From Erythrobacter sp. (GTDB lineage Bacteria > Pseudomonadota > Alphaproteobacteria > Sphingomonadales > Sphingomonadaceae): 64,000 nt of DNA. Positions 19,501 to 27,541 of the stretch are shown piece after piece. The first letter of the stretch is position 1. Each line of letters begins with the position of its first letter. The stretch covers positions 806,001 to 870,000 of the forward strand of contig NZ_CP050265.1 in assembly GCF_011765465.1 (NCBI RefSeq), given 5' to 3'. The notes below the pieces were generated by a model that was not told the DNA's origin, searched no databases, and worked only from the letters and a program-made list of their open reading frames with translations. A program made the position numbers and the translations under genes.

Positions 19501-20125
19501 CGATGTCGCGCTCGCCAACGGGGCGCGGACCTATCAGGCGCTGATGGAGACGGGCGGCAGCGGGGCGGCCGTGATGGCGGCGATGGTCGAAAAGGCGCAG
19601 AAGGCCCGCACGAAGCGGGGCAAGGACTACGTGCGGGTCGATTTCTCCGACCTGTCGGGCCAGTTCCAGTCGGCCTGTTTCGAGGAAGCGCTCGTTCCGC
19701 AATTCGAACGCTGGGCCGAAAGCGGGGAATGCGTGCTGCTCGATGTCGAGCTCGACGCGCCCGATCCCTCCGACCCGCCGCGCCTCACGATCCGCGGAGC
19801 GAGGCTGCTGGCGAGCGTGAGCGGCTCGACCCCGATGCGGCTGAAGGCGGATATTTCGAGCGTCGATGCGTTGCTCGAACTCAAGGTCGAGCTGGACATG
19901 GCCGCGGACCAGGTGGGTATGGAGCCTGGCATGGGCTGCGGCGAGGTGGTGGTGCGCCTCGCGCTCGAACACGGCGGGCACGTGCCGGTGCGGCTCGGGC
20001 GCGACTACGTGCTGAGCGGCGAGACGATCGAGCGGCTTGCGGGCGTGCCGGGAATCGACAATCTCGAACTCGGCCCTGCTCGTGGCGGGGCATCGGGCAA
20101 GGCGAACCTGCGCCTCGTCGCCTGA
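16544..20125 (+). CDS. dnaE: DNA polymerase III alpha subunit
   Basis: This is the main replicative polymerase, 1193 residues. The order is a PHP domain (1 to about 210), the palm with GPGRGSGAGSLVAW (about 367) and the catalytic PDFDIDF motif (about 408), thumb and fingers with RPGPMDNI and AAAYALLAYQT, and a C-terminal OB-fold (about 1010-1120). In the PHP domain the first metal-ligand position reads LRVLSSYS where many bacterial DnaE proteins have a His, which fits an inactive PHP exonuclease. ATG 16544 begins the family homology (FVPLRV). Its 3' end faces the OmpA-type gene across a hairpin terminator. Confidence 0.96.
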   Translation: MAFAPFVPLRVLSSYSMLEGAIDPKRIAKLAKDLAFPAIAICDRDGLYGAVMFASACKGEGVQPIIGTLLGVARDGPSGAASQGAIGSNKIPIDYLPLFAQDERGYDNLCHLVSKAHLDRPLEFDPHVTMDDLEGRTDGLIALTGAGEGALTRLLAEGQDTAARALCDRLDRLFPGRLYIEIARHGDPVCETAEEALIDLAYARELPLVATNPANFDTPHMHEAHDAMLCIAHSSQIDAEDRPHSNPQAFVKSDRMMAEIFADLPEAIANTLVIAQRCAYAPPNRAPILPSLAGDQEGEAKMLAEDSRRGLEARLEPYGEMAEEERRAYFDRLEYEIDIIVKMGFPGYFLIVADFIKWAKEQGIPVGPGRGSGAGSLVAWALTITDLDPIRLGLLFERFLNPERVSMPDFDIDFCETRRGEVIRYVQKKYGHDHVAQIITFGKLKARAVLRDCGRILQMGYGRVDKLCKMVPNAAADPWKLDDALHGKSNKDGHRSPPVAEFRREYENDNEVKRLIDLAMQLEGMPRNSSTHAAGVVIGDRPLSQLVPLYRDPRSDMPVTQYDMKHVESSGLVKFDFLGLKTLSVLRKAVDLLARRGIEIDLGALTLDDPAVYELMQAGNTVGVFQLESEGMRRTLKSVKPTNFGDIIALVSLYRPGPMDNIDLFGKRKAGVVPIEYPHEKLAGILEETYGIFVYQEQVMQAAQILAGYSLGDADLLRRAMGKKNQAEMDKQRAIFIEGCARVSGIGEAKANELFDLINKFAGYGFNKSHAAAYALLAYQTGWVKAHYPEEFYAASMCFDMHQSEKLAVFVDDARRYPGTGGGIELLPPCINSSEARFTVEQTDRGYAVRYALAGIRNVGEKAMEAIVAEREANGPFASLQDFCERIPHGAMNRRQFEALASAGALDALEPDRALVYGNAEHLLAVAEAAMRERTSGQAGLFGGDAAPGETLRLARCEEWGRAERMAKERENFGFYFSGHPIQEFRDVALANGARTYQALMETGGSGAAVMAAMVEKAQKARTKRGKDYVRVDFSDLSGQFQSACFEEALVPQFERWAESGECVLLDVELDAPDPSDPPRLTIRGARLLASVSGSTPMRLKADISSVDALLELKVELDMAADQVGMEPGMGCGEVVVRLALEHGGHVPVRLGRDYVLSGETIERLAGVPGIDNLELGPARGGASGKANLRLVA

Positions 20126-20152
20126 CCTTCCTATTGAGAATGGGCCGACATG

Positions 20153-20180
20153 AAAAAGGGGCCGGAACGAGCCGGCCCCT
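20153..20180 (-). terminator. Rho-independent terminator of the OmpA-type gene
   Basis: A perfect nine-pair stem (20157-20165 with 20172-20180) has a six-base loop. On the minus strand it is followed at once by five Ts (20153-20157 complement), placed 25 bases after the OmpA-type stop. On the plus strand CTCCCTTTTC follows, so it may also end dnaE transcripts. Confidence 0.8.
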
Positions 20181-20204
20181 CTCCCTTTTCATCGCGCGAG
20201 GCGA

Positions 20205-21347
20205 TCACATTCCCGAATTGGGGCCGTACGTGATCTCGACCCGGCGGTTCTGCGCCTCGCGCACGCCGTCCGCGGTGGGGACGCGCGGCTGCGATTCGCC
20301 GAAGGCTTCGCTCGAGATGCGCCCATCGGGAATGCCGCGGCCCGTCAGGTAATCGCGCACCGACGCGTTGCGGCGGGCGGCGAGCGCCATGTTGTAGGTC
20401 ACGCTTCCCGCCCGGTCGGTGTGGCCGGCCAGCATGACATTGGCCGTGCCGCAGTTCGAATAGGCCGTCACCGCCGCATCGAGGATCGTCGCCGCTTCGG
20501 CCGTGATCGCGGATTCGTCGAAATCGAAGAACACGATGTAGGGCCCCGTGTTGCACGCCGGAGCCGGGGGCGGGGGCGGAGGCGGAGGAGGCGGCGGCGG
20601 CGGAGGAGGAGGGGGCGGCGGAGCGGCGGGCTCCGGCTCGGGTGCCATCACGGGCTCGGGCGCGCCGCCGAAATTGTAGCGCAGGCTCGCGAGGATCGAA
20701 TGGCTCTGGAAATCGGCTTCGAGCGGGTCGCCGAAGGCGCTTTCGAATTCGAATTCGTCGATCACGAAATAGCGATACTTCACGCCCAGATCGAGATTGT
20801 CGCTCACCGCGAAGCGCACGCCGCCGATCAGCTGCCAGGCGAAGTCGGTCGCGCTGTCGTCCACCAGCGTGCCCACGCCGGGCACCTCGACCGGGAGATC
20901 GACATTGGCGAAACCCACGCCGCCGCCGGCGAAGAGCTGCACGTCCTTGCCGTATTCGAAAATCCCGTTGGCCATGCCGGAGAGGACACGGATGTTCTGC
21001 TCGTTATTGACGACATCGCCCGTGCCAAGGCCCGTGCCCGGCGCAAAAGCCGGGTTCACGATCGTCACGCTGTCGGAATAGATGCTCTTGTAGCCGCCCT
21101 CAGCTTCGAGCCGAAAGGCACCGAAATCGTAGCCGAACACGATGTCGCCGTCGAACCCTGTATTGGTGTCGATGAAGGCCGCGTTCTCCTGCAGCCCGTC
21201 GGGCCGGCCGGTGTCGATGTCGATATCGACCTGGTCGTCAAGGATGATCCCCCCGTCGATACCCACGTAAAGCTGCCCGTCGCGCGCCTGCGCGGGAACA
21301 GCGAGAATTGCGGCCGATCCCGCAAGAAGCATCGCCAATCTGGTCAT
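20205..21347 (-). CDS. OmpA-family outer-membrane protein with polyproline linker
   Basis: This 380-residue protein has a signal peptide (LLAGSAAILAVPAQA), an N-terminal eight-strand-type barrel (VGIDGG ... ASLRYNFGG), a linker with 19 consecutive prolines (codons 20565-20621), and a C-terminal OmpA domain. The OmpA domain carries the peptidoglycan-binding motif HTDRAGSVTYNMALAARRN and ends near RRVEITYGP. It should tether the outer membrane to the cell wall. ATG 21347 starts the signal peptide. A strong terminator follows. Confidence 0.93.
   Translation of the reverse strand: MTRLAMLLAGSAAILAVPAQARDGQLYVGIDGGIILDDQVDIDIDTGRPDGLQENAAFIDTNTGFDGDIVFGYDFGAFRLEAEGGYKSIYSDSVTIVNPAFAPGTGLGTGDVVNNEQNIRVLSGMANGIFEYGKDVQLFAGGGVGFANVDLPVEVPGVGTLVDDSATDFAWQLIGGVRFAVSDNLDLGVKYRYFVIDEFEFESAFGDPLEADFQSHSILASLRYNFGGAPEPVMAPEPEPAAPPPPPPPPPPPPPPPPPPPAPACNTGPYIVFFDFDESAITAEAATILDAAVTAYSNCGTANVMLAGHTDRAGSVTYNMALAARRNASVRDYLTGRGIPDGRISSEAFGESQPRVPTADGVREAQNRRVEITYGPNSGM
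20565..20621 (-). repeat. 19-proline codon run in the OmpA-type gene
   Basis: Nineteen successive Pro codons mix CCG, CCC and CCT, so it is not a simple triplet microsatellite. Such runs normally need elongation factor P for translation. Confidence 0.9.
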
Positions 21348-21546
21348 GTCCGTCCTCTCGTTCGGTGATCCTGTCGTGCGCGATAGGAAACATCCGTGGC
21401 AAAGCCGTGACAGGCGTTTCACCACGCTGTCGCATTTGCGCGTTTCCGGCGATTGCCAAGCGCGGCGAGGGTCGGCATGAACGGCGCTTCACGGGATTCA
21501 CGCCCCTGCTTACAGGGGCCCTTTTGGGACAAGGGGAGAGACGAAA

Positions 21547-23151
21547 GTGGCAAAGCTAGGCGCGATGCAGGACTGGACCATGCGCATCACGGCGGTGATC
21601 GATCACGCCGCGCGCGAGGCGGGCGGGCGCGAGATCGTGACCCGCTGGGCCGATGGCAGCGTGACTCGCACCGACTGGGCTGGCATCCGACGCGATGCGC
21701 TCAAGATGGCGCAGGCGCTGCAGCGGCTCGGGATCAAGCCGGGCGAGCGGGTGGCGAGCCTCGCGATGAACCATTCGCGCCATCTCGTCAGCTGGTACGG
21801 CGTTGCGGGCATGGGCGGGGTGCTGCACACCGTGAACCCCCGCCTGTTCGAGGACCAGCTCGAATACATCGTGAATCACGCCGAGGACCGCGTGCTGCTT
21901 TACGATGCGGCGTTCCAGCCGATCGTCGACAAGATGAAGGACCGCTGGCCCACGATCGAGCACTACGTCTGCTACGACAGCGGCGAGAACGCGCCCGCCT
22001 TCGAGGACTGGATCGGTGCCGAGGACGGCGATTTCGAATGGGTCACGGGCGACGAGCGTGACCCGTGCATGATCTGTTACACAAGCGGCACGACAGGCAA
22101 TCCCAAGGGCGTGCAGTACGAGCACCGCTCGACCGTGCTTCATGCGATCGCCGGGCTGCAGCCGGCGGCGTTCAATTTCTCGGGCTCTTCGGTGATGCTG
22201 CCCGTCGTGCCGATGTTCCACGCGGCAAGCTGGGGCCTGCCCTATGCGGGCGCGATGGCGGGTATCAAGTTCGTGTTCTCGGCGGTGAATGACCCGGCCG
22301 TGCTCCACCAGCTGATGATCGATGAGAAGGTGACCGACAGCGCGGGCGTTCCGACCGTGTGGCTCGCGCATTTCCAGTATTGCGACGCGAACGGGCTCGA
22401 CCTGCCGCCGCTGAAAGCCGCGACCATCGGCGGTTCGGCGGCTCCGAAATTCATGATCGAGCGGCTGATGAAGAACGGCACCCGCGTCCAGCACGCCTGG
22501 GGCATGACCGAGACCAGCCCCATCGGCACGGTCGGCGGGCCGACCTGGGACTGGGACCAGCTCACCTTCGAGGAGAAGGTTCAGAAGACCACGATGCAGG
22601 GCCGCCCGATCTTCGGCGTCGAGCTGCGCACGGTCGATCTCGACGACATGGTGACCGAACTGCCGCGCGACGGGAAGACCTCGGGCGCGCTGCAGATCCG
22701 CGGGCCCTGGATCATCAAGCGCTATTTCAAGGCCGAAAAGGACGCGGTCAACAACGAGGGCTGGTTCGATACCGGCGATGTGGGAATCCTCCACCCCGAC
22801 GGCACGCTCCAGCTGACCGACCGCACCAAGGACGTGATCAAGTCGGGCGGCGAGTGGATCAGCTCGGTCGAACTGGAAAACGCCGCGGGTGGCCACCCCG
22901 CCGTCGCCGAGGCGGCCTGCGTCGGGATGCCGCACCCCAAGTGGGATGAGCGCCCCGTGCTGTTCATCGTGAAGAAGGCCGATGCCGAGGTCAGCTCCGA
23001 GGAGATCATCGAGCACCTTCGTCCGCAGGTCGCGAAATGGTGGCTTCCGGACGCGGTCGAGTTCATCGACGAGATCCCGCACACGGCGACGGGCAAGATC
23101 TCGAAGAAGGATCTGCGTGATCGCTTTTCTGACTACAAGCTCGGGGCCTGA
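21547..23151 (+). CDS. acyl-CoA synthetase (fatty-acid:CoA ligase family)
   Basis: This 534-residue AMP-forming ligase activates a carboxylic acid to its CoA thioester. Motifs are the P-loop YTSGTTGNPKGVQYEH, the middle GMTETSP and the C-terminal GWFDTGDVG with DRTKDVIKSGGEWIS; the catalytic Lys lies near GKISKKDLR. Length and motifs fit a medium- or long-chain fatty-acid ligase feeding beta-oxidation. The start is GTG 21547 with GGGGAGAG upstream; ATG 21565 is an alternative. A DUF1330 gene follows six bases after the stop. Confidence 0.9.
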   Translation: MAKLGAMQDWTMRITAVIDHAAREAGGREIVTRWADGSVTRTDWAGIRRDALKMAQALQRLGIKPGERVASLAMNHSRHLVSWYGVAGMGGVLHTVNPRLFEDQLEYIVNHAEDRVLLYDAAFQPIVDKMKDRWPTIEHYVCYDSGENAPAFEDWIGAEDGDFEWVTGDERDPCMICYTSGTTGNPKGVQYEHRSTVLHAIAGLQPAAFNFSGSSVMLPVVPMFHAASWGLPYAGAMAGIKFVFSAVNDPAVLHQLMIDEKVTDSAGVPTVWLAHFQYCDANGLDLPPLKAATIGGSAAPKFMIERLMKNGTRVQHAWGMTETSPIGTVGGPTWDWDQLTFEEKVQKTTMQGRPIFGVELRTVDLDDMVTELPRDGKTSGALQIRGPWIIKRYFKAEKDAVNNEGWFDTGDVGILHPDGTLQLTDRTKDVIKSGGEWISSVELENAAGGHPAVAEAACVGMPHPKWDERPVLFIVKKADAEVSSEEIIEHLRPQVAKWWLPDAVEFIDEIPHTATGKISKKDLRDRFSDYKLGA

Positions 23152-23157
23152 TTCTTC

Positions 23158-23595
23158 ATGGAGTGCGAAACCTATATCGACCCCTCGCGCGAGAATTTCG
23201 AGCAGTTCAAGAAGCTGCCCCGCGACGAGCCTATCCATATGCTCAACCTGCTGCTCTACCGCGAGAAGGCCGAGTATCCCGAAGGCCACGAACACGCGGG
23301 CAAAGGCTGGAGCGGACGCCGCGCCTATGAGGAATACGGCAAGACATCAGGCCCGATCTTCCGCCGCGTGGGCGGGTCGATCGTCTGGCGCGGGGCGTTC
23401 CGGACGATGGTGACGGGGCCGGAATTCGAAACCTGGCACGACGGCTTCGTCGCCCAGTATCCGAGCGCGGCTGCCTTCTTCGAGATGATCAAGGACCCGG
23501 ACTACGCCAAAGCCGTGGTGAACCGCACCGCCGCCCTGGTCGATAGCCGGCTGGTGCGCTTCAGCCCCGGCGAGGCGGGCGAGGGCTTCGGCTGA
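23158..23595 (+). CDS. DUF1330-domain protein
   Basis: This 145-residue protein resembles the DUF1330 ferredoxin-like fold: PIHMLNLLLYREKA at the start of the domain, YEEYGKTSGPIFRRVGG in the middle, and FVAQYPSAAAFFEMIKDPDY near the end. The fold is shared with small monooxygenase-like and dimeric alpha-beta-barrel proteins, but no activity is established. It lies six bases after the acyl-CoA synthetase gene, so it probably belongs to the same transcript and perhaps to the same acyl-CoA pathway. Confidence 0.75.
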   Translation: MECETYIDPSRENFEQFKKLPRDEPIHMLNLLLYREKAEYPEGHEHAGKGWSGRRAYEEYGKTSGPIFRRVGGSIVWRGAFRTMVTGPEFETWHDGFVAQYPSAAAFFEMIKDPDYAKAVVNRTAALVDSRLVRFSPGEAGEGFG

Positions 23596-23616
23596 TCCCG
23601 GATCGCGCGACGGGCC

Positions 23617-24144
23617 TCAGGCCGCGCCGTCCTCGCCTTCGGATTCTTCCTCGCCGTAGAGATAGTCGAAGAAGTCGTTGAGCGAGTTCTCCCACAACTC
23701 GATCTGGCGCTTGTAGTTCTCGCGCGTGATGCCGCCGTCGGCGATGATGTAGAGCCGGACCGAGATCGTCCCGTCGGGATCGACATAGGCGCGGCCGAAA
23801 TTCTCGCGGTAATTGTAAGTGTTGATCGCCTGCGCCACTTCGGCGTCGGAGCGGCCTTCGCGGTTGAACGTGGCGAGGATCGAAGTGCCGTAGCATTCGA
23901 GTTCGAGGTCGTCGTCGGTGCAGGCGAGCAGCACGGCATTGGCGAACACGCCCGACGCGAAAGTGACGTTGATGCTGCGGCTGTCGGCAAGTTCCTCATA
24001 CATGGCCCCGTTCGCTTCGAGCGCCGCGATCAGGTCGGCGCGGGAGAAGGTCTCGAGAGGCTCGCTCTCCTGCGCCGCGGCCGGCCCGGCGACTGCCGCC
24101 GCCATAAGCCCGGCGAGCGCGATGAAGAGAGTGGTGCGTTTCAT
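23617..24144 (-). CDS. secreted YbjN-like protein (copy 1)
   Basis: This 175-residue protein has a cleavable signal peptide (LFIALAGLMAAAVAGPAAAQ) and a YbjN-like domain. The hallmark is the end segment DGGITRENYKRQIELW; a Cys pair (LLACTDDDLELECYG) could form a periplasmic disulfide. The C-terminus is highly acidic (GEEESEGEDG). YbjN-like proteins have been linked to chaperone-like and stress roles, but this one has no assigned function. It is a paralogue of the gene 52 bases upstream. A ribosome-binding site (GGGGAAACGGA) precedes the ATG. Confidence 0.75.
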   Translation of the reverse strand: MKRTTLFIALAGLMAAAVAGPAAAQESEPLETFSRADLIAALEANGAMYEELADSRSINVTFASGVFANAVLLACTDDDLELECYGTSILATFNREGRSDAEVAQAINTYNYRENFGRAYVDPDGTISVRLYIIADGGITRENYKRQIELWENSLNDFFDYLYGEEESEGEDGAA

Positions 24145-24196
24145 TCCGTTTCCCCTTTACGGCCTGGGCGCCGGGCGCCGGGCGGCTTCTTACCGT

Positions 24197-24709
24197 CTAT
24201 TCGCCGGGTCCATAAAGCGCTTCGCCATATTGCGCGATACCGAGCGCGAACAGGCCGAGGCTGATGACGAGGTTTTCGCGCGTCACTCCGCCGTCGAGCA
24301 CGAGGTATGACTTGAGCAAGTGCTCGCCGCGCTCGTTCACGATCACGCTGGCCGGGTTGAAGGTGGCTGAAAAGCGCCGCGCGATCCGTTCCGCCGTGGC
24401 CGGATCGCGGCCTTCGGGCGGGGTGAAGAGGCTGGTCATCAACAGGCCCCGGCACGCCTGCGCCTCGCACCCTGAACGCCGCAAGACAGCGATCCCGCCG
24501 CCGGGAAAGGCGACCCGCAGCACCAGCGCCTCCTCGTCGAGGGGCGTTGCCTCGGCACCCAATGCAGCGAGGGCCTCGCGCAGGGTCGCATCCTCGAGCG
24601 ATTCGATCACGGCGGGCGGCTCGGCCTGCGCGGAGAGCGGAGCGGCCAGCGGCGTGGCAGGACCAGCCAGCAGCACCGCGCTCACCATTATCGTCGAAAT
24701 CCGTTTCAT
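24197..24709 (-). CDS. secreted YbjN-like protein (copy 2)
   Basis: This 170-residue protein has a signal peptide (MVSAVLLAGPATPLAAPLSAQA) and the same domain as the next gene. It shares DGGVTRENLVISLGLF near the C-terminus and ends in LYG like its neighbour. It also has a Cys pair in the matching place (GCEAQACRG). The strong GGGGAGG site before ATG 24709 supports the start. It diverges considerably from copy 1 outside the shared motifs, indicating an old tandem duplication. Confidence 0.75.
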   Translation of the reverse strand: MKRISTIMVSAVLLAGPATPLAAPLSAQAEPPAVIESLEDATLREALAALGAEATPLDEEALVLRVAFPGGGIAVLRRSGCEAQACRGLLMTSLFTPPEGRDPATAERIARRFSATFNPASVIVNERGEHLLKSYLVLDGGVTRENLVISLGLFALGIAQYGEALYGPGE

Positions 24710-24769
24710 CAGCCTCCCCGTCCGGTGCGAGGGGTAAAGCGCAAGCGTCTCTGCGACAAGGAAAACCCC

Positions 24770-25870
24770 TCAGCCGAAAAGGTCGAGCTGCCCTTCGGGC
24801 GAAGGCGGGCAAAAGCGCGAACAGTCGAGTTCGAAGCGATGCTTGCCGATCCCGGCGCGCTTTGCAGCGATACAAAAGCGGCTGCGAAAGAGGTCGGCCC
24901 AAACGCCTTCGGGCTTCATCCGCGTGCCGAAATTGGGGTCGTTGTCCCGCCCGCCACGGATGGATCGCACGATGCTCATGACCTTTCCCGCGCGCTCGGG
25001 ATAATGGACCTCGAGCCATTCGCGGAACAGCGGGGCGACCTCGTGCGGGAGGCGCAGCGGAATCCAGCCCGCGCTCGGCACGCCCAGCTTGCCTGCCTCG
25101 GCGAGAATGCCTTCCATGAATTGGTCGGTGATCGCCGGGATCACGGGCGAGACCGAGCAATGTGTGGGAACGCCCGCCTCGACCAGCCTGCCAAGCGCGG
25201 CGAGCCTCTTGGCAGGGGCGGCGCAGCGCGGTTCGAGCTTGCGCGACAGGCCAGGGTCGAGCGTGGTGACCGAAATCGCCACGGCGACGAGTTTTTCGCG
25301 TGCCATGTCCGCGATCAGGTCAAGGTCGTCGAGCACGCGGTCCGATTTGGTCGTGATCGTCACCGGGTGGCGCGCCTCGCGGCACAGTTCGAGAATCTGC
25401 CGCGTGATCCGCCAGTCGCGCTCGATCGGCTGATATGGATCGGTGTTCGTGCCGAGTGCGATCGGTCGGGGGCGATAACCCGGCTTCGCCAGCGTTTCGC
25501 GCAGCAGTCGCGCCGCGCCCGGCTTGGCGAAAAGCTGCGTTTCGAAATCGAGACCGGGCGAGAGGTCGAGATAGGCATGGGTGGGGCGGGCGAAACAGTA
25601 GATGCAGCCGTGCTCGCAGCCGCGATAGGCGTTGATCGAACGGTCGAAGGGAACGTCGGGCGATCGGTTGAAGCTCAGGATCGAGCGAGGGCGTTCTTCG
25701 GTAACGGTCGTGCGAAGCGCGACGGGCGGCCCGTCGAGCGCGGCGACATGGTCGCGCCAGTCGCCATCCACCTCGCGCGAGGCGAGGCCGAAGCGGGACG
25801 GCGTGCGCGCGGAAGCGGCGCCGCGTCCCTTGAGGGCGGTGCGCTGGGTGTCGGGCATGGCGCGGAACAT
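24770..25870 (-). CDS. PA0069-type radical SAM protein
   Basis: This 366-residue radical SAM enzyme has the cluster motif CEHGCIYC (CxxxCxxC) within RGCEHGCIYCFARPTHAYL, the layout of the spore-photoproduct-lyase-like PA0069 group. Further marks are ALGTNTDPYQPIE and TKSDRVLDDLDLI. The reaction is unknown for this group. The ATG at 25870 is used; an in-frame ATG at 25858 is possible, and neither has a clear ribosome-binding site. The gene starts 27 bases after the exchanger stop on the same strand. C-terminal cysteines (LDCSRFCPP) are a further possible metal site. Confidence 0.88.
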   Translation of the reverse strand: MFRAMPDTQRTALKGRGAASARTPSRFGLASREVDGDWRDHVAALDGPPVALRTTVTEERPRSILSFNRSPDVPFDRSINAYRGCEHGCIYCFARPTHAYLDLSPGLDFETQLFAKPGAARLLRETLAKPGYRPRPIALGTNTDPYQPIERDWRITRQILELCREARHPVTITTKSDRVLDDLDLIADMAREKLVAVAISVTTLDPGLSRKLEPRCAAPAKRLAALGRLVEAGVPTHCSVSPVIPAITDQFMEGILAEAGKLGVPSAGWIPLRLPHEVAPLFREWLEVHYPERAGKVMSIVRSIRGGRDNDPNFGTRMKPEGVWADLFRSRFCIAAKRAGIGKHRFELDCSRFCPPSPEGQLDLFG

Positions 25871-25897
25871 AAAAGGAACAAGTGCGCGTGTCGAGCG

Positions 25898-26932
25898 CTA
25901 TCCGCGCCATATCTGCAAGCCGGCCCCGATCCCCCACAAGCCGATCAATGCGACCGATTCCCAGCCGATCTTGCCCGGACCCTCGCGCTCGCGTCGCAGC
26001 AGGCCGAGCAGCAGGACCGCGGTCATCACGATGACGAGCCCCATCCAGAACACCGTCGCGTCGGATATGGCGTGGTAGATGCTGCCTTCGCGATAGGCGA
26101 AGTCGCTCGCCGCGACGAACAGCGAATCGAACATATTGCCGCCCACGATCCCGCCGATCGCGAGCTGCGGCGCCCCCCGGCGCACGGCAGCGATGGTGGT
26201 GACGAGTTCGGGCAGCGATGTGACGGTCGCCGTGCCGAGCGAGCCGACGAGGCTGCCCGACAGCCCCAACCGCTCCGACAGGGCGAGGCCCGTTTCGCCC
26301 ACGATGTAGCCGGAAAAGCCGACGACGAGGACCAGCCCGCCGAACAGCGCGAACAGGGTCGCAAGCGACTGGCCCTCGTCGTCGTCGTTCGATTCGTCCT
26401 CCTGCGTGTCCTTGGTCTGCTTGGGCAGCCACATCGGCTCCTGGTGAATGCGGTGCGCGTTGTGCAGCCCGACAAGGTAGACCGCGATCAGCACCGGGCT
26501 CAGCAGGTTCACGCCCCACAGCGTGATCGGCGGCGCGGCCCAGGCCATGACGGGCAGGGCGACCAGCACGATCAGCACCGTCGCTTGCCCGAGATTGACC
26601 GCGCTCACCCCGGCGTGTTCGAGATTGACGTTCTTGTAGAAGACATCGGCGAGCGCGAGGAACATGGTCTGCGCGACGATCCCGCCCAAGGCGTTGGAAA
26701 CGCTGAGGTCGGCCGCCCCGCTCGCCGCCGTGCTGGTCGAAGTGACGATGCCTGCGATGCTCGTTCCCGCGCCGAGCAGGACCGACCCGATGAGCGCTTC
26801 GCCAAGCCCCGTCCGGTCCGCGATAACGTCGGCATAACCGGCCATCTTCGATCCGAAAACCGCGATCACCACGGCGCAGGCGGCAAAGGCGAGGCCAAGC
26901 GTGGTGGTCGAATACTGGGCGAGGTCGAGCAA
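25898..26932 (-). CDS. CaCA-superfamily sodium/calcium or cation/proton exchanger
   Basis: This 344-residue protein has two sets of about five membrane helices, separated by a hydrophilic loop rich in acidic residues (TQEDESNDDDEGQ). The second alpha-repeat is canonical (TATVTSLPELVTTIAAV), with Glu for ion binding. The first repeat reads GAGTSIAGIVTSTSTA and has no acidic residue where the family usually has PE. The start is TTG 26932, the furthest-upstream start in frame, with GGGAG six to ten bases before it; the next Met (residue 30) would remove the first helix. Confidence 0.82.
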   Translation of the reverse strand: MLDLAQYSTTTLGLAFAACAVVIAVFGSKMAGYADVIADRTGLGEALIGSVLLGAGTSIAGIVTSTSTAASGAADLSVSNALGGIVAQTMFLALADVFYKNVNLEHAGVSAVNLGQATVLIVLVALPVMAWAAPPITLWGVNLLSPVLIAVYLVGLHNAHRIHQEPMWLPKQTKDTQEDESNDDDEGQSLATLFALFGGLVLVVGFSGYIVGETGLALSERLGLSGSLVGSLGTATVTSLPELVTTIAAVRRGAPQLAIGGIVGGNMFDSLFVAASDFAYREGSIYHAISDATVFWMGLVIVMTAVLLLGLLRREREGPGKIGWESVALIGLWGIGAGLQIWRG

Positions 26933-26995
26933 GGAAGCTCCCGGATGGCGGCGTGATGCCAGACCAATCCGGGTGCGCGGGGCTTTGTTCCGCCC

Positions 26996-27526
26996 CTAGC
27001 TTTCCTTGAGGCGCGGCATCAGCTCGACGAAATTGCACGGCCTGTTGCGCGCGTCGAGCTGTTCAGCGAGGATATTGTCCCAGCCGTCCTTCACCGCGCC
27101 GTTCGATCCGGGCAGGGCGAAGATATAGGTTCCGCGCGCCACCACGGCGCAGGCGCGCGACTGGATCGTGCTGGTGCCAATGGTGTTGAAGCTGACCCAT
27201 CGGAACAATTCGCCGAAGCCCGGAATGTCTCGCGCGCCTTCAATCCGGGCGAGAGCTTCGGGTGTCACGTCTCGGCCTGTCAGTCCCGTGCCACCGGTCG
27301 AGACGACCGCGTCGATTGCGGGATCGTCGATCCACGCGTCGAGTCGCTCGACCAGCAGGGCGGCATCGTCGCGCACGATGTCGCGCGCGGCAAGATTGTG
27401 CCCGGCGGCAGCGATGCGCTGGGCGAGAATGTCGCCTGATGTGTCGTTCTCGGCTGTGCGGGTGTCGGAGACCGTAAGCACGGCGATATTGATGGCAACG
27501 AAGTCCTTCGTTTCGTCGATCGCCAT
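26996..27526 (-). CDS. moaB: molybdenum cofactor biosynthesis protein B
   Basis: This 176-residue MoaB/MogA-family protein is involved in adenylylating molybdopterin before metal insertion. Motifs are VLTVSDTRT, the STGGTGLTGRDVTPEAL loop and FALPGSNGAVKDGW. Members bind molybdopterin and Mg-ATP. Its stop is 63 bases before the exchanger start, and its start lies 15 bases after the lytic transglycosylase stop. No other moa genes are nearby. Confidence 0.92.
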   Translation of the reverse strand: MAIDETKDFVAINIAVLTVSDTRTAENDTSGDILAQRIAAAGHNLAARDIVRDDAALLVERLDAWIDDPAIDAVVSTGGTGLTGRDVTPEALARIEGARDIPGFGELFRWVSFNTIGTSTIQSRACAVVARGTYIFALPGSNGAVKDGWDNILAEQLDARNRPCNFVELMPRLKES

Positions 27527-27541
27527 TAGGTGCGGCCCCCT

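Noticed and set aside
16829-19981. Very long open frame antisense to dnaE (about 1050 codons)
   Set aside because: High G+C content leaves few stops; the sense frame encodes a clear DnaE with all motifs, and the antisense product has no recognisable domain. The same applies to long antisense frames over 3733-5274 and 5890-8040.
20560-20640. Proline-codon tract and the 63.46 kb hexamer run as CRISPR or transposon repeats
   Set aside because: They are in-frame coding repeats with no spacers, terminal inverted repeats or flanking mobile genes.
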